DNA of 64,000 nt from Rhodospirillales bacterium BBD 1991-14 (GCA_001657395.1 LYSY01000001.1:558001-622000); one strand, 5' to 3'. Shown: positions 1-9,768, counted from the stretch's first letter. A program made the numbers and translations. Notes: a model not told the origin generated them from the letters alone.

Positions 1-952
1 CAAAGGGTGAGACCTGGTGGGCGGAATCACCGATGAAGAAGATGCGGCCGTGACGGAAGCGCTCCAGCCGGCGGCACTGGAAGGTGTAGACGGAGACCCA
101 GTCGATCTCGAAGTCGACGTCTTCGCCCAGCATGGCCTTCAGGCGCGGGATCACGCGCTCCGGACGCTTTTCCTCTTCCGGATCGGCGTCCCAGCCGAGC
201 TGCAGGTCGATCCGCCAGACGTTGTCCGGCTGGCGGTGCAGCAGCGCCGACTGGCCGGGGTGAAAGGGCGGGTCGAACCAGAACCAGCGTTCGCTGGGAA
301 AGTCCGCTTTCATGACCACGTCGCAGATCAGGAAGCGGTCGCGGAAGACCTGGCCGGTGAAGTCGAGGCCCAAGGCCCGGCGCACCGTGCTCCTGGCCCC
401 GTCGGCCGCCAGCAGGTAGTCGCAGGTCAGCCTGTAGGGTCCATCGGGCGTTTCAATCTCCAGCGCCGCTCCGGTTTCGCTCCGGTCCACGGCGACGACG
501 CGGTTCTTCCAGCGCAGATCCACAAGCCCCGTCGCCATGGCCCGCTCCACAAGCCACTCTTCCGCGTAGTACTGCTGCAAATTGATGAAGGCGGGCCAGC
601 GGTGGCCGCCTTCCGGCAGCAGATCGAAGTCGTAGATCATGCTTTCGCGCCAGAAGACCTTCCCCTTGTTCCAGGTCACGCCCTTGGCCTGGAGTTGCGC
701 GCCCAGGCCCAGACGGTCGAGGATTTCCAGGCTACGTTTGGCAAAGCAGATGGCGCGGGAGCCGAAACTGACGGTGTCGTCGTCGTCCAGGACCACCGTG
801 GCGATCCCCTGCTGTGCCAGATCCACTGCCGCCGCGAGGCCCACGAGGCCGGCGCCGACAATGACCACGGGGTGGCGGGCGGCGCCCGCACCGGCGTCCT
901 GATCGGCACTGCGGCGATAGGGATAGTGTGGGTTCTTGTAGGTCTTCGGCAT
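1..952 (-). CDS. FAD-dependent monooxygenase (phenol/3-hydroxyphenylpropionate hydroxylase-like), 3' end outside window
   Basis: Reverse-strand reading from CAT at 950-952: MPKTYKNPHYPYRRSADQDAGAGAARHPVVIVGAGLVGLAAAVDLAQQGIATVVLDDDDTVSFGSRAICFAKRSLEILDRLGLG; Rossmann GxGxxG motif. Frame open to the window edge. Confidence 0.85.
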   Translation of the reverse strand, partial: MPKTYKNPHYPYRRSADQDAGAGAARHPVVIVGAGLVGLAAAVDLAQQGIATVVLDDDDTVSFGSRAICFAKRSLEILDRLGLGAQLQAKGVTWNKGKVFWRESMIYDFDLLPEGGHRWPAFINLQQYYAEEWLVERAMATGLVDLRWKNRVVAVDRSETGAALEIETPDGPYRLTCDYLLAADGARSTVRRALGLDFTGQVFRDRFLICDVVMKADFPSERWFWFDPPFHPGQSALLHRQPDNVWRIDLQLGWDADPEEEKRPERVIPRLKAMLGEDVDFEIDWVSVYTFQCRRLERFRHGRIFFIGDSAHQVSPF

Positions 953-974
953 GCCCGCGGCGTTTCGTCTTCGA

Positions 975-1931
975 CTAGTCCTGTTCCAGGGCGCGCCACA
1001 TCTCCACGTCGCGCTCGGCAGTCCAGATCCGGGGGTCGGCGATGCCGGAGGCTTCGTCATAGGCCCGGGTGACGTCAAACGGCATGCAGTGCTCGAAGAT
1101 CACCCAGCCGCCGAACTTGGGTTCCAGCCGCTCGAAGGTCTCGCCGTAGATGTCCTTCAGCGCCTTACCCTCCGCCACGCCTTTGGCCACCGACTGATAC
1201 ATCTCGGTCAGGAAAGCCTGGGTGCCGGCGATGCCGTCCTCCACGGCTTCAGGAGTCTTCAGGGCGGCGCCACGCCCGGGCACCAGCTTCTCGGCCCCGA
1301 GGTCGCGCAGGCGGCCCAGCGTCTCGGGCCAGTCCTTCAGATAGGCATCGCCGGTATAGGGCGTCGCGCCGAACTCCACCAGATCGCCGGCGAAGAGCAC
1401 CTTCTCCTTCGGCAGCCAGACCACGGTGTCACCCTTGGTATGGCCGCGGCCGAGCTGCAGGATCTGCACCTCGCGCCGGCCCAGATGAAGGGTGAGGGAC
1501 TTCTCGAAGATCACATTCGGCCAGGTGAGGCCGGGCACCGTTTCCACCGACTGGAAGAGCCGCGGAAAGCGCCCGACCTCGGAGTCGTAGTCCTGCTGGC
1601 CACGCTCGACGATCAGGTCGTGGGTATCGCGGCTGGCAATGATCTGTCGGGCGCCGTAGGCCGAAGCGCCGAGCACGCGCACGGCGTGATAGTGACTGAG
1701 TACGACATAGTCGATGGGCTTGTCGGTCACCTCGCGGATGCGGTCGATTACGCCCTGGGCCATGACCGGCGTCGCCTGGGTGTCGACCACCATGACCGAG
1801 TCATCGCCGATGATGATGCCCGAATTGGGGTCGCCCTCCGCCGTGTAGGCATAGAGCCCCTCGGCCAGTTCCTCGAAGGTGATCGTCTTTTCCTCCAGGT
1901 CGCCCTGGGATGCGAAGGCCTTGCCCGCCAT
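975..1931 (-). CDS. MBL-fold metallo-hydrolase with atypical metal motif (HYHAVR)
   Basis: 318 aa; MBL architecture (LSHYHAVR, GHTKGDT, FAGDLVEFG); upstream of and co-directional with the FAD monooxygenase. Confidence 0.85.
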   Translation of the reverse strand: MAGKAFASQGDLEEKTITFEELAEGLYAYTAEGDPNSGIIIGDDSVMVVDTQATPVMAQGVIDRIREVTDKPIDYVVLSHYHAVRVLGASAYGARQIIASRDTHDLIVERGQQDYDSEVGRFPRLFQSVETVPGLTWPNVIFEKSLTLHLGRREVQILQLGRGHTKGDTVVWLPKEKVLFAGDLVEFGATPYTGDAYLKDWPETLGRLRDLGAEKLVPGRGAALKTPEAVEDGIAGTQAFLTEMYQSVAKGVAEGKALKDIYGETFERLEPKFGGWVIFEHCMPFDVTRAYDEASGIADPRIWTAERDVEMWRALEQD

Positions 1932-2290
1932 CCTGCCGTCCTCTCCTCACTGTCTGCCGGGCCCGCTCTGTGGCGTTGCCCGGCGTGTTTACCCTGCCGG
2001 TTTGCGCTGTTTGTGGGCAAACTTCTGTCCCAGGATGTAACCGTCAAGTCCCGGGTCTGCGCAAGCGTCAGCCGAAGCGCCGGGAAGCTGCACTACTCCC
2101 GGTAAGCGCTGACGGTGGCCCTATTGACCGTCTGACGCGGCATGCGATCTAATGCCGGGAGTATCGCAAAACGCGAAAGACGGCGCGACCCACCTCTTGC
2201 GGCCGGCGATCAGCCGGCCAATCCCGGATCACGCGCCGCATTCTGCGGCCAAGCCGCACCCGGCCCTGCCGGCAACGAGAGGGGGTAGCG

Positions 2291-3301
2291 ATGAAAGTTT
2301 TGAGAACCTGTATGTCCGCTTTGCTGGGGGCTGTGCTGGCCGTCGGCGCCGGACTCTCCGCCGCGCAGGCGGCCGAGGAGTGGCGGATGGCGCACAAGAT
2401 GCCGCCCGACAGCCCGGAAGGAAAAGTCTTCCAGCGCTTTGCCGATCTGACCGAGGAGTACAGCGGCGGTAAGCTGAAGATCAAGATGTACCCGAACGAG
2501 CAGCTCGGCAAAACCAACGCGGTGATGGAGCAGCTCAAGCTGGGCACGGTGCATCTTTATGCCGAGGGCTCCACCTACATGAAGAAGTGGGTGCCCGAAA
2601 TCACCTGGATCAGCGCAGCCTTTCTGTTCGAGGACCGCGACCACTGGGTGCGGTTCATGAACAGCGACATGGCCAAGGGCTGGTTCGCTGAAGCGTCGAA
2701 ACAGGCCGGTGTCGGCGTTCTGGGCGACCCCACGGCGATCATCCGCGGCCCCTACCGGGTGATGGTCAGCAACGAAGATGTCCGCAGCTATGACGATATG
2801 AAGGGCCTGAAGCTGCGCATGCATCCCAACAAGACGGCGATTGCCACCTGGACCCATCTGGGGGCGGAAGTGAAGACCCTGGCCTGGACCGATGTCTACC
2901 AGGCCATCGACAAGAAGATCGTTGGTGCGGTGAACAGCCCCATCGCTCTGGTCGAGGCCATGCGATTCTACGAGGTGGCGCCCCACGTGGTCCGTCATGA
3001 CGAGTACTACCAATCGATCGGCTTCATGACGAACCAGGCGGCTTACGACAAGCTCGCCCCGGAACTGCAAGATGCCGTCAACCGCGCTTACGTCGATGCG
3101 GGCGCCTACAGCCATGACATCATGGGTACGGCAGCGGAGGAGTCGATCGCCCGCATGAAGGAACAGGGCGTGACCTTCGTAAACATCGATCGTAAGCCCT
3201 TCGTCGAGTCCATGGCGCAGTTCTATCAGGACCTCGAGTCCCAGGGGGAACTGCCCGAGGGCTTCCTGGCGATGGTCGAGGCGACACGGACGCCGCAGTA
3301 A
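2291..3301 (+). CDS. dctP: TRAP transporter substrate-binding protein DctP
   Basis: Signal peptide; DctP-family sequence (EEWRMAHKMPPDSPEGKVFQRFADLTEEYSGGKLKIKMYPNEQLG); followed by Q and M subunits. Confidence 0.93.
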   Translation: MKVLRTCMSALLGAVLAVGAGLSAAQAAEEWRMAHKMPPDSPEGKVFQRFADLTEEYSGGKLKIKMYPNEQLGKTNAVMEQLKLGTVHLYAEGSTYMKKWVPEITWISAAFLFEDRDHWVRFMNSDMAKGWFAEASKQAGVGVLGDPTAIIRGPYRVMVSNEDVRSYDDMKGLKLRMHPNKTAIATWTHLGAEVKTLAWTDVYQAIDKKIVGAVNSPIALVEAMRFYEVAPHVVRHDEYYQSIGFMTNQAAYDKLAPELQDAVNRAYVDAGAYSHDIMGTAAEESIARMKEQGVTFVNIDRKPFVESMAQFYQDLESQGELPEGFLAMVEATRTPQ

Positions 3302-3304
3302 GCG

Positions 3305-3865
3305 GTGTCGGGGGGACAACACCTTGAAGGCGGGCCGCTGGCGCGGCTCGCCTTCCGCCTCGACGGTCTGCTGGAGGCCTTGGGCCGGGTCTTTCTGGTG
3401 ATCGCCAATCTCTGTCTTCTGCTGATGCTGATCGGCACGGCGGCGACCATACTGCTGCGCCCGCTGAATCTCTCGTTCTATTGGATCTGGCCCTGGACGA
3501 TGCAGTTCTTCGTCTGGATGTCGTTTTTCGGCTTCTATGCGGTCTACCGCTTCCGCAAGGACATTGCCGTCGACTTCGTGGTGCTGCGCCTTGGGGACGG
3601 GGCGATGCGCGGGACCCGCTACTTCGTCGCCCTGGTGGTGATGACCGTGACGGGCGTGATCCTGCTGCAGATGCCGACCATCATCGCATCCCAGGTCGGG
3701 GTAATCGATGCGGTGGTGACGCCCTGGGGCGAACTCGAGCGCTACACGCTTTCGATCCCGCTGGGAATCTCGTGCCTTCTGATCTTCATGAATGCTCTGC
3801 TGGACTTCATGAAGGCGTGGTTCGACTGGCCGGAGCCGCACACGCTCCCCGCCGTGGACAGCTAG
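3305..3865 (+). CDS. dctQ: TRAP transporter small permease DctQ
   Basis: GTG start; 186 aa with four hydrophobic segments between dctP and dctM. Confidence 0.88.
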   Translation: MSGGQHLEGGPLARLAFRLDGLLEALGRVFLVIANLCLLLMLIGTAATILLRPLNLSFYWIWPWTMQFFVWMSFFGFYAVYRFRKDIAVDFVVLRLGDGAMRGTRYFVALVVMTVTGVILLQMPTIIASQVGVIDAVVTPWGELERYTLSIPLGISCLLIFMNALLDFMKAWFDWPEPHTLPAVDS

Positions 3866-3883
3866 GAGGGAGGCAGCGAAAGC

Positions 3884-5185
3884 ATGGCGGCCGTCCTCTT
3901 CATCGCCTTCATCGCGCTGATCCTGCTGCGGGTGCCGGTGTCCATGGCCATCGGCGCAGCGGTTCTCCTGGCCTTCGCGACCTCTGAGTTTTCCGATGCC
4001 CTTTACATCGTCCCGCAGCAGATCCTGGAGGGGGTGAACAAACCCTCCCTGGCGGCCGTGCCCTTTTTCATCATGGCCGGCAACCTGATGAACGTGGTCG
4101 GGATGACCGACCGCATCTTCAATTTCGCCAATGCCCTGGTGGGGCACTTCAAGGCCGGGCTGGCGCAGGTCAACGTTCTCTCGTCGATGATCTTCGCCGG
4201 GGTTTCGGGCGCCGCCGTGGCGGACTGCGCCGGACTCGGTACCATCGAGATCAAAGCGATGAAGGAGCGCGGCTACAAGGCGGAGTTCGCTGCGGCCGTT
4301 ACGGTCTGCTCGGCCGTGGTCGGGCCGATCATCCCGCCCTCCATCGGCCTTGTCGTCTATGCTTTTCTGGCCCAGCAGTCGATCGAGCGGATGTTCCTGG
4401 CCGGCGTCGTGCCCGGCCTGATTGTGGGCCTCTCGCTGATGACCTTCAACCGCATCCTGGCCATTCGCCACAACTTCCCCACGCAGGAAAGAGCCGGCCA
4501 CCGGGAAGTGGTGAGCACCGGTATTGATGGCGTCCTGGCCCTGGTTGCACCGGGAATCATTCTCGGTTCGATCCTCGGCGGCATCGTGACCGCGACCGAA
4601 GCCGGAGTGCTGGCCTGTCTCTACTGCCTGGTGCTCGGCGTCGTCTACCGCTCCCTGACCTGGGCGCGGCTGTGGAAGGCTCTTACCGATACCATGCTGA
4701 TGACCTCGGTGATCATGATCATCATCGGCTTTTCCATCGCCATGGGCTGGCTGCTGGCCATCGAGCAGGTGCCGCAGAAGCTGGGGGACGCCATCTTCGC
4801 GCTGACCGAAAGCCGCGCCGTCTTCCTGGCGCTGATGATCGTCTTCGTCCTGCTCATCGGCTGCGTCGTGGAGGGGGTGCCGGCGAAGCTCATGCTTGTG
4901 CCCATGCTGCTGCCCGTGATCGACAGCTTCGGCGTCGACCGCGTTCACTTCGGCATCGTCCTTCAGTTGGCGCTGCTCATCGGCATCGCCACGCCGCCCA
5001 TGGGGATCGGCCTCTACATCATGGTGGAGGTGGGGAAGGTACCCTTCGAGAAGGTGACCATGGCGGTCATCCCCTTCCTGGTCCCGCTGATCGTGGTGCT
5101 GATCCTCATCACCTACGTACCGGCGCTGACCCTCTGGCTGCCGAACCTCGTGCTCGGCCCGGACACGGCGGTCATCTTCAACTGA
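3884..5185 (+). CDS. dctM: TRAP transporter large permease DctM
   Basis: 433 aa polytopic protein; GVSGAAVADCAGLGTIEIKAMKERGY and IIPPSIGLVVYA motifs of DctM. Confidence 0.95.
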   Translation: MAAVLFIAFIALILLRVPVSMAIGAAVLLAFATSEFSDALYIVPQQILEGVNKPSLAAVPFFIMAGNLMNVVGMTDRIFNFANALVGHFKAGLAQVNVLSSMIFAGVSGAAVADCAGLGTIEIKAMKERGYKAEFAAAVTVCSAVVGPIIPPSIGLVVYAFLAQQSIERMFLAGVVPGLIVGLSLMTFNRILAIRHNFPTQERAGHREVVSTGIDGVLALVAPGIILGSILGGIVTATEAGVLACLYCLVLGVVYRSLTWARLWKALTDTMLMTSVIMIIIGFSIAMGWLLAIEQVPQKLGDAIFALTESRAVFLALMIVFVLLIGCVVEGVPAKLMLVPMLLPVIDSFGVDRVHFGIVLQLALLIGIATPPMGIGLYIMVEVGKVPFEKVTMAVIPFLVPLIVVLILITYVPALTLWLPNLVLGPDTAVIFN

Positions 5186-5286
5186 CACTGCCCGCCGGGT
5201 GACTCCGCCCTTCAGGCCGGGTTGAAAAGCCGCCGGATCTCTGGTCTCTTGTGCTTTCTCGCTGCCTGCCGCTGAAGGGGCCTCCG

Positions 5287-5898
5287 ATGTCCGCCGAATA
5301 CCTGCTGACCTCCATCGTGGTCATTCTGCTGCCCGGAACCGGGGTCATCTACACCCTGGCCTATGGGCTCAGCAAGGGCTGGCAGGCCAGTGTTCTGGCG
5401 GCTTTCGGCTGCACCCTGGGTATTCTTCCGCATATCGCGGCCAGCATCGCCGGCCTGGCGGCTCTGCTGCACACCTCCGCCCTGGCGTTCCAGGTCGTGA
5501 AGTATCTCGGCGTCGCCTATCTGCTCTACATGGCCTGGAGCATTCTGCGGGAGGGCGGGAGTCTGGAGGTTTCGGAGCGCAGCGCGTCGGTCTCCGGTCT
5601 CAAGGTCATCGTCAACGGCTTCCTGCTGAACATTCTGAACCCGAAACTGTCGCTGTTCTTCCTGGCGTTCCTGCCTCAGTTCGTGCCTGCGGCAACACCC
5701 AATGCGACGGCCTCCATGCTGGTGCTGGCAGCCACCTTCATGGCGCTGACCTTCATCGTCTTCGTCGGCTATGGCGCGTTCGCGTCGGCGACCCGGCGCT
5801 ACGTGATCTCCAAGCCAAAAGTGATGCTGTGGCTGAGGCGCAGCTTTGCCGGGGCCTTTGGCCTGCTCGGCCTGCGCCTCGCTCTCGCCGAGCGTTGA
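5287..5898 (+). CDS. LysE/RhtB family amino-acid exporter
   Basis: MSAEYLLTSIVVILLPGTGVIYTLAYGLSKGWQASVLAAFGCTLGILPH; LysE family; ORF opens at 5251 but the M at 5287 fits best. Confidence 0.88.
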   Translation: MSAEYLLTSIVVILLPGTGVIYTLAYGLSKGWQASVLAAFGCTLGILPHIAASIAGLAALLHTSALAFQVVKYLGVAYLLYMAWSILREGGSLEVSERSASVSGLKVIVNGFLLNILNPKLSLFFLAFLPQFVPAATPNATASMLVLAATFMALTFIVFVGYGAFASATRRYVISKPKVMLWLRRSFAGAFGLLGLRLALAER

Positions 5899-5934
5899 TC
5901 CCTACAAACCCAGAAGTCTCAGCCCCGCGCGGGT

Positions 5935-6426
5935 TCAGCGCCGGGCGCGGCGCCCTTCGGTCTCGGGGAGCCCGCTCAAAGCATCGCGCTCCGTAAGCTG
6001 GCGGATGGCCTCCAGAAGCGCGCGGCGCTGCGCGGCACTGAGACCCGCGAAGAGCTTGTCCTCCGCCAGGTCGATCTGGGGACGAATGCCCCTGAACCAG
6101 GTTTCTCCTTTGGCGGAAAGCCGGTAACCGATGGACCGGCCGTCGCCGGCCTTGCGCTCGCGCAGCAGGACACCGCCGCGGATCAGCGGCTTCAGCGAAG
6201 TGGTCATGACCGAGGGGGCGGAGGCCATGGCGGCACAGATGTCCTTGTGGCTGACCCCCGGGTTCAGCATCACCAGTTCCAGTGTCATGAACTGCAGCGG
6301 GGTGATGGCCTGATCGGCAAAGACTTCCGAGAACACCTGCTGTCCGCGCAGGAAGGCATGGCGGAAGAGGTGCCCGCCCAGGCCGTTCAGAAGGCCGTAG
6401 TCCAGGTGTTGCGGTGGGCGCGTCAT
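5935..6426 (-). CDS. MarR family transcriptional regulator
   Basis: 163 aa winged-helix MarR sequence (VSHKDICAAMASAPSVMTTSLKPLIRGGVLLRERKAGDGRSIGYRLSAKGETW). Confidence 0.88.
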   Translation of the reverse strand: MTRPPQHLDYGLLNGLGGHLFRHAFLRGQQVFSEVFADQAITPLQFMTLELVMLNPGVSHKDICAAMASAPSVMTTSLKPLIRGGVLLRERKAGDGRSIGYRLSAKGETWFRGIRPQIDLAEDKLFAGLSAAQRRALLEAIRQLTERDALSGLPETEGRRARR

Positions 6427-6427
6427 C

Positions 6428-7750
6428 TCAGAACATCGCCCGCATCAGCCACAGCGTGATCCCGGGAAAAGCGGCCAGAACAACGATGCGCAGGATGTCG
6501 CTGAGCACGAAGGGTGCCACGCCCCGGTAGGTGACGCTCAAAGGAATGTCGCGTGCCAGGGAATGAATAATGAAGAGATTCAGTCCTACGGGGGGCGTGA
6601 TCAGGCCGATCTCCACCACCATCAGCGCCAGGATGCCGAACCAGATGGCCGTCTCCTCCGGCGTCAGGCCGAAGTCCAGGGCCATGACGATGGGGAAGAA
6701 GATCGGGATGGTGAGCAGGATCATGGAAAGCGAGTCCATGACGCAGCCGAAGACCAGATAGCAGGCCAGGATCAGGGTCAGCACCACCCAGGGCGAGAGC
6801 CCGGAAGCCGTGACCCAGTCGGCGGCGGCCTGGGGCGTCTGGGTGAGGGCGAGAAAGGTGTTCAGCGCCTGTGCGCCGAGCACGATGAAGAAGATCATGG
6901 CGGTGGCCGAGGCCGCCCCCAGCACGCAGTCGACGAAATCCCGGCGGCTGAGGCGCCCGACCGCCAGCGCATAGGCGCCGGTCGCCACGGCGCCGATGGC
7001 CGCCGCCTCGGTCGGGGTGAACCAGCCGAGATAGATGCCGCCGATGACAAGGGCGAAGATGAAGACCACCGGCCAGATGGCGGCCAGGGCCCGGAAGCGC
7101 TCGCGATAGGGCACGCGGGGGGCGGTCTGGGCCGCCTCCGGTCGCACGCGGGCGTAGATCGCGACTGTGGCCATATAGCCCAGCGCCGCGAGGATGCCGG
7201 GGACCAGGGCGGCGACGAACATCTTGATGATGTTCTGCTCTGTGAGGATGGCGTAGATCACCAGGATGACGGACGGAGGGATCAGGATCCCGAGCGTGCC
7301 GCCGGCCGCCAGCACGCCGGTGGAGAGCGCATCGGAGAAGCGCAGGCGGCGCATCTCCGGCAGGGCGACCTGGCCCATGGTGGCGGCGGTGGCCAGCGAG
7401 GAGCCGCAGACCGCACCGAAGCCGCCGCAGGCCCCGACGGCGGCCATGGCGACGCCGCCGCGGCGGTGGCCCAGCCAATCGGCGGCGGCACGGAACAGGC
7501 TTTCCGACATCCCGGACTTGGCCGCGAACTGGCCCATCAGCAGGAACAGCGGCACGATGGAGAGCGAATAGCTGGAGAAGGTGTCGTAGGTCAGCGACTT
7601 CATCTGGGCCAGGACCGGCACCGGCGTGCCGGTCACGATCCAGGTGCCGGCGAGGCCGGTCAGCAGCATGGCCGCGCCGATGGGCATGCGCAGGAAGATC
7701 AGCCCCAGCATCACCGCAAAGGCGAGGGCGGAGAGGGCAAGGCCGCTCAT
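6428..7750 (-). CDS. dctM: TRAP transporter large permease DctM
   Basis: 440 aa polytopic; GACGGFGAVCGSSLATAATMGQVALPEMRR and ILIPPSVILVIYAILTEQ motifs. Confidence 0.93.
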   Translation of the reverse strand: MSGLALSALAFAVMLGLIFLRMPIGAAMLLTGLAGTWIVTGTPVPVLAQMKSLTYDTFSSYSLSIVPLFLLMGQFAAKSGMSESLFRAAADWLGHRRGGVAMAAVGACGGFGAVCGSSLATAATMGQVALPEMRRLRFSDALSTGVLAAGGTLGILIPPSVILVIYAILTEQNIIKMFVAALVPGILAALGYMATVAIYARVRPEAAQTAPRVPYRERFRALAAIWPVVFIFALVIGGIYLGWFTPTEAAAIGAVATGAYALAVGRLSRRDFVDCVLGAASATAMIFFIVLGAQALNTFLALTQTPQAAADWVTASGLSPWVVLTLILACYLVFGCVMDSLSMILLTIPIFFPIVMALDFGLTPEETAIWFGILALMVVEIGLITPPVGLNLFIIHSLARDIPLSVTYRGVAPFVLSDILRIVVLAAFPGITLWLMRAMF

Positions 7751-8295
7751 CGTGTTTCCTGCCTGCGGATCGCCTCATTGAGGCTGCGCCAGACGGTGTA
7801 GAGGCAGACGAGCGCGAAGAAGACCGCGCCGGGAAAGGCGGCCGCGTAGGCATAGCCCAGCTTGAACCCCAGAATCATGGTGGTTTCGCCGTAGGAGAAC
7901 TTGTCGAGCATGCCGAACCAGAGACGCCAGGCGATCAGCCCGGCGGCGGCGGTGAGCGCGATGTTGCCGATCATCGCCAGCGAAGCCTGGGCCCGCACCG
8001 GCAGGCGGGAGATGAAGATATCCACGGTGACGTGGCCGCGGCGGTACTGACACCAGGGCAGAAAGGCAAAGACCGCGATGGCGCAGCCCGCCTCCACCAG
8101 CTCGAAGTCGCCGGGTACGGGTCCCAGTCCGGCAAAGGAGAAGCCGCGTCCGATGATCGAGACCACGGTCATCAGCGCGATGGCGGTCAGCACCACGCCG
8201 CCGGCCAGGGCGAGGATACGGCAGACCGCTCCGAGCGCGCGCCCGACGCGGGCTTCCAGGTGGGGGGCGACCCCCGTTGCCTCTGGGCTGGTCAC
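7747..8295 (-). CDS. dctQ: TRAP transporter small permease DctQ
   Basis: 182 aa, four hydrophobic segments; start/stop overlap with dctM. Confidence 0.87.
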   Translation of the reverse strand: MTSPEATGVAPHLEARVGRALGAVCRILALAGGVVLTAIALMTVVSIIGRGFSFAGLGPVPGDFELVEAGCAIAVFAFLPWCQYRRGHVTVDIFISRLPVRAQASLAMIGNIALTAAAGLIAWRLWFGMLDKFSYGETTMILGFKLGYAYAAAFPGAVFFALVCLYTVWRSLNEAIRRQETR

Positions 8296-8298
8296 GGA

Positions 8299-9564
8299 TC
8301 AGACGGCGACGATCGACGGGCGGGCGTTCAGCGTGTCCACATCGAAGCCGGCGATGTGCTTATAGGATTTCGCGGTGCGATCCAGCTCTTCATGGCTGAG
8401 CACGTCCTCAATCTTCTCGAATCCCCCCGGTGCCCGCTCCTCGACGATGTCGAGGATCCTGTCTGGCCCGTCGCCGCGGTTGGCCGTGACGATCTTCGCC
8501 GTGGCCGGTCGGCGCTCATCATCGTAGGCGGAGAGCGCCTCCGCCGAAAGCCCCCTTTGAAGCAGTTCGCGGGTCAGCACCCGTGCATCGATGATGGCCT
8601 GGGTCGCCCCGTTGGAGCCGATGGGATACATGGCATGGGCTGCATCGCCCAGCAGGGTCATCCGGCCGTGAGTCCAACGGGGCAGGGGGTCGCGGTCCAC
8701 CATGGGATACTCGTAGACGCTTTCGGCTTGGCGGATGATCGCCGGGACGTCCAGCCAGTCGAAGTGCCAGTCGGCAAAGCGCGGCAGGAAGTCGTCGAGC
8801 GCGCCCTTGCGGTTCCAGTCCTCCCGCTTCCAGAGGGTATCCGGTGGCATCGCCAGATCAGCGATCCAGTTGATGACAGCCCCACCCCCATCTTGGCCCT
8901 CTCCCTCCTCGGAAAGGGGATAGCAGACAAACTTGCGTGCCTTGCAGCCGGCCATGGCCATTGTGGCCCCGTCCAGGAAGCGGGGGCCGCGGGTGACGCC
9001 GCGCCACATCATGATCCCGCCCCAGACCGGAAGGCCCTCGTCGGGGTAGAGCCTTGCCCTGGCCGTCGAATGGATGCCGTCGGCGGCAACGACGAGGCTG
9101 CCGCGTTCGGTTCCAAGAGACCTGCCGGTCTCCCGCTCGGAAAGGTCGACCTCTACGCCCTCGGCCGTCTCACGCCAGGCCTCGACGGCCGTGCCGCTGC
9201 GGATCGCCTCCGGCCCCAGCCGCGCCCGCGCCGTCTCCAGCAGCATCATCTGCAGCTTGCCGCGGTGGATCGAGAACTGCGGCCAGGCGTAGCCGGCGCG
9301 CTGGCCCCGCGGCTCCTTCCAGATCAGCTTGCCGCCGGTGGAGAAGTAGGCCACCTCGCGGGTCCGGAGCGCGATCCGGTCGAGATCCTCCAGCAGGCCG
9401 AGTTCGGTCAGCTCGCGCACCGCATGGGGCTGCAGGTTGATGCCGACGCCCAGCGGCTTCAATTCCCGGACCGCTTCGAAGACCCGTACGGGAATGCCTG
9501 CCTGATGGAGGCTGAGCGCCAGGGTGAGGCCGCCGATGCCGGCCCCGGAAACAAGAACGGTCAT
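8299..9564 (-). CDS. PhzS-like flavin-dependent monooxygenase
   Basis: 421 aa; GAGIGGLTLALSLHQAG, SIHRGKLQMMLL, YPMVDRDPLPRWTHGRMTLLGDAAHAMYPIGSNGATQAI, resembling PhzS/flavin-dependent oxidoreductases. Confidence 0.88.
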   Translation of the reverse strand: MTVLVSGAGIGGLTLALSLHQAGIPVRVFEAVRELKPLGVGINLQPHAVRELTELGLLEDLDRIALRTREVAYFSTGGKLIWKEPRGQRAGYAWPQFSIHRGKLQMMLLETARARLGPEAIRSGTAVEAWRETAEGVEVDLSERETGRSLGTERGSLVVAADGIHSTARARLYPDEGLPVWGGIMMWRGVTRGPRFLDGATMAMAGCKARKFVCYPLSEEGEGQDGGGAVINWIADLAMPPDTLWKREDWNRKGALDDFLPRFADWHFDWLDVPAIIRQAESVYEYPMVDRDPLPRWTHGRMTLLGDAAHAMYPIGSNGATQAIIDARVLTRELLQRGLSAEALSAYDDERRPATAKIVTANRGDGPDRILDIVEERAPGGFEKIEDVLSHEELDRTAKSYKHIAGFDVDTLNARPSIVAV

Positions 9565-9656
9565 GACAAAGTCTCCTCACGTGAGTGCTGGCAGCCTGTT
9601 GCCGCACCACGAGCTTCAGGGCTCTATTCCAAAACGCAGCGGCGGAGACCGGTGCA

Positions 9657-9768
9657 GCATGCTTCGAGACGGGCCTTTCGGCCCTCCTCAGCATGAGGTC
9701 GTGTCTTGAGATCCAAGACCAACCTCATCCTGAGGTGCGGAGCGCAGCGAAGCCTCGAAGGATGCGCC
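9657..9768. repeat. REP/BIME-like inverted pair of short palindromic elements
   Basis: GCATGCTTCGAGACGGGCCTTTCGGCCCTCCTCAGCATGAGGT ... GTCTTGagatcCAAGAC ... ACCTCATCCTGAGGTGCGGAGCGCAGCGAAGCCTCGAAGGATGCGCC; two diverged copies in inverted orientation around a small hairpin. Confidence 0.8.

Noticed and set aside
2210-5188. 992-aa minus-strand ORF opposite the TRAP genes
   Set aside because: Composition (His/Asp/Gly/Gln/Arg rich, no fold motifs) is typical of the antisense frame of GC-rich genes; the plus strand carries clear dctP/dctQ/dctM.
8032-9696. 554-aa plus-strand ORF opposite the PhzS-like gene
   Set aside because: Antisense of a well-supported flavoprotein.
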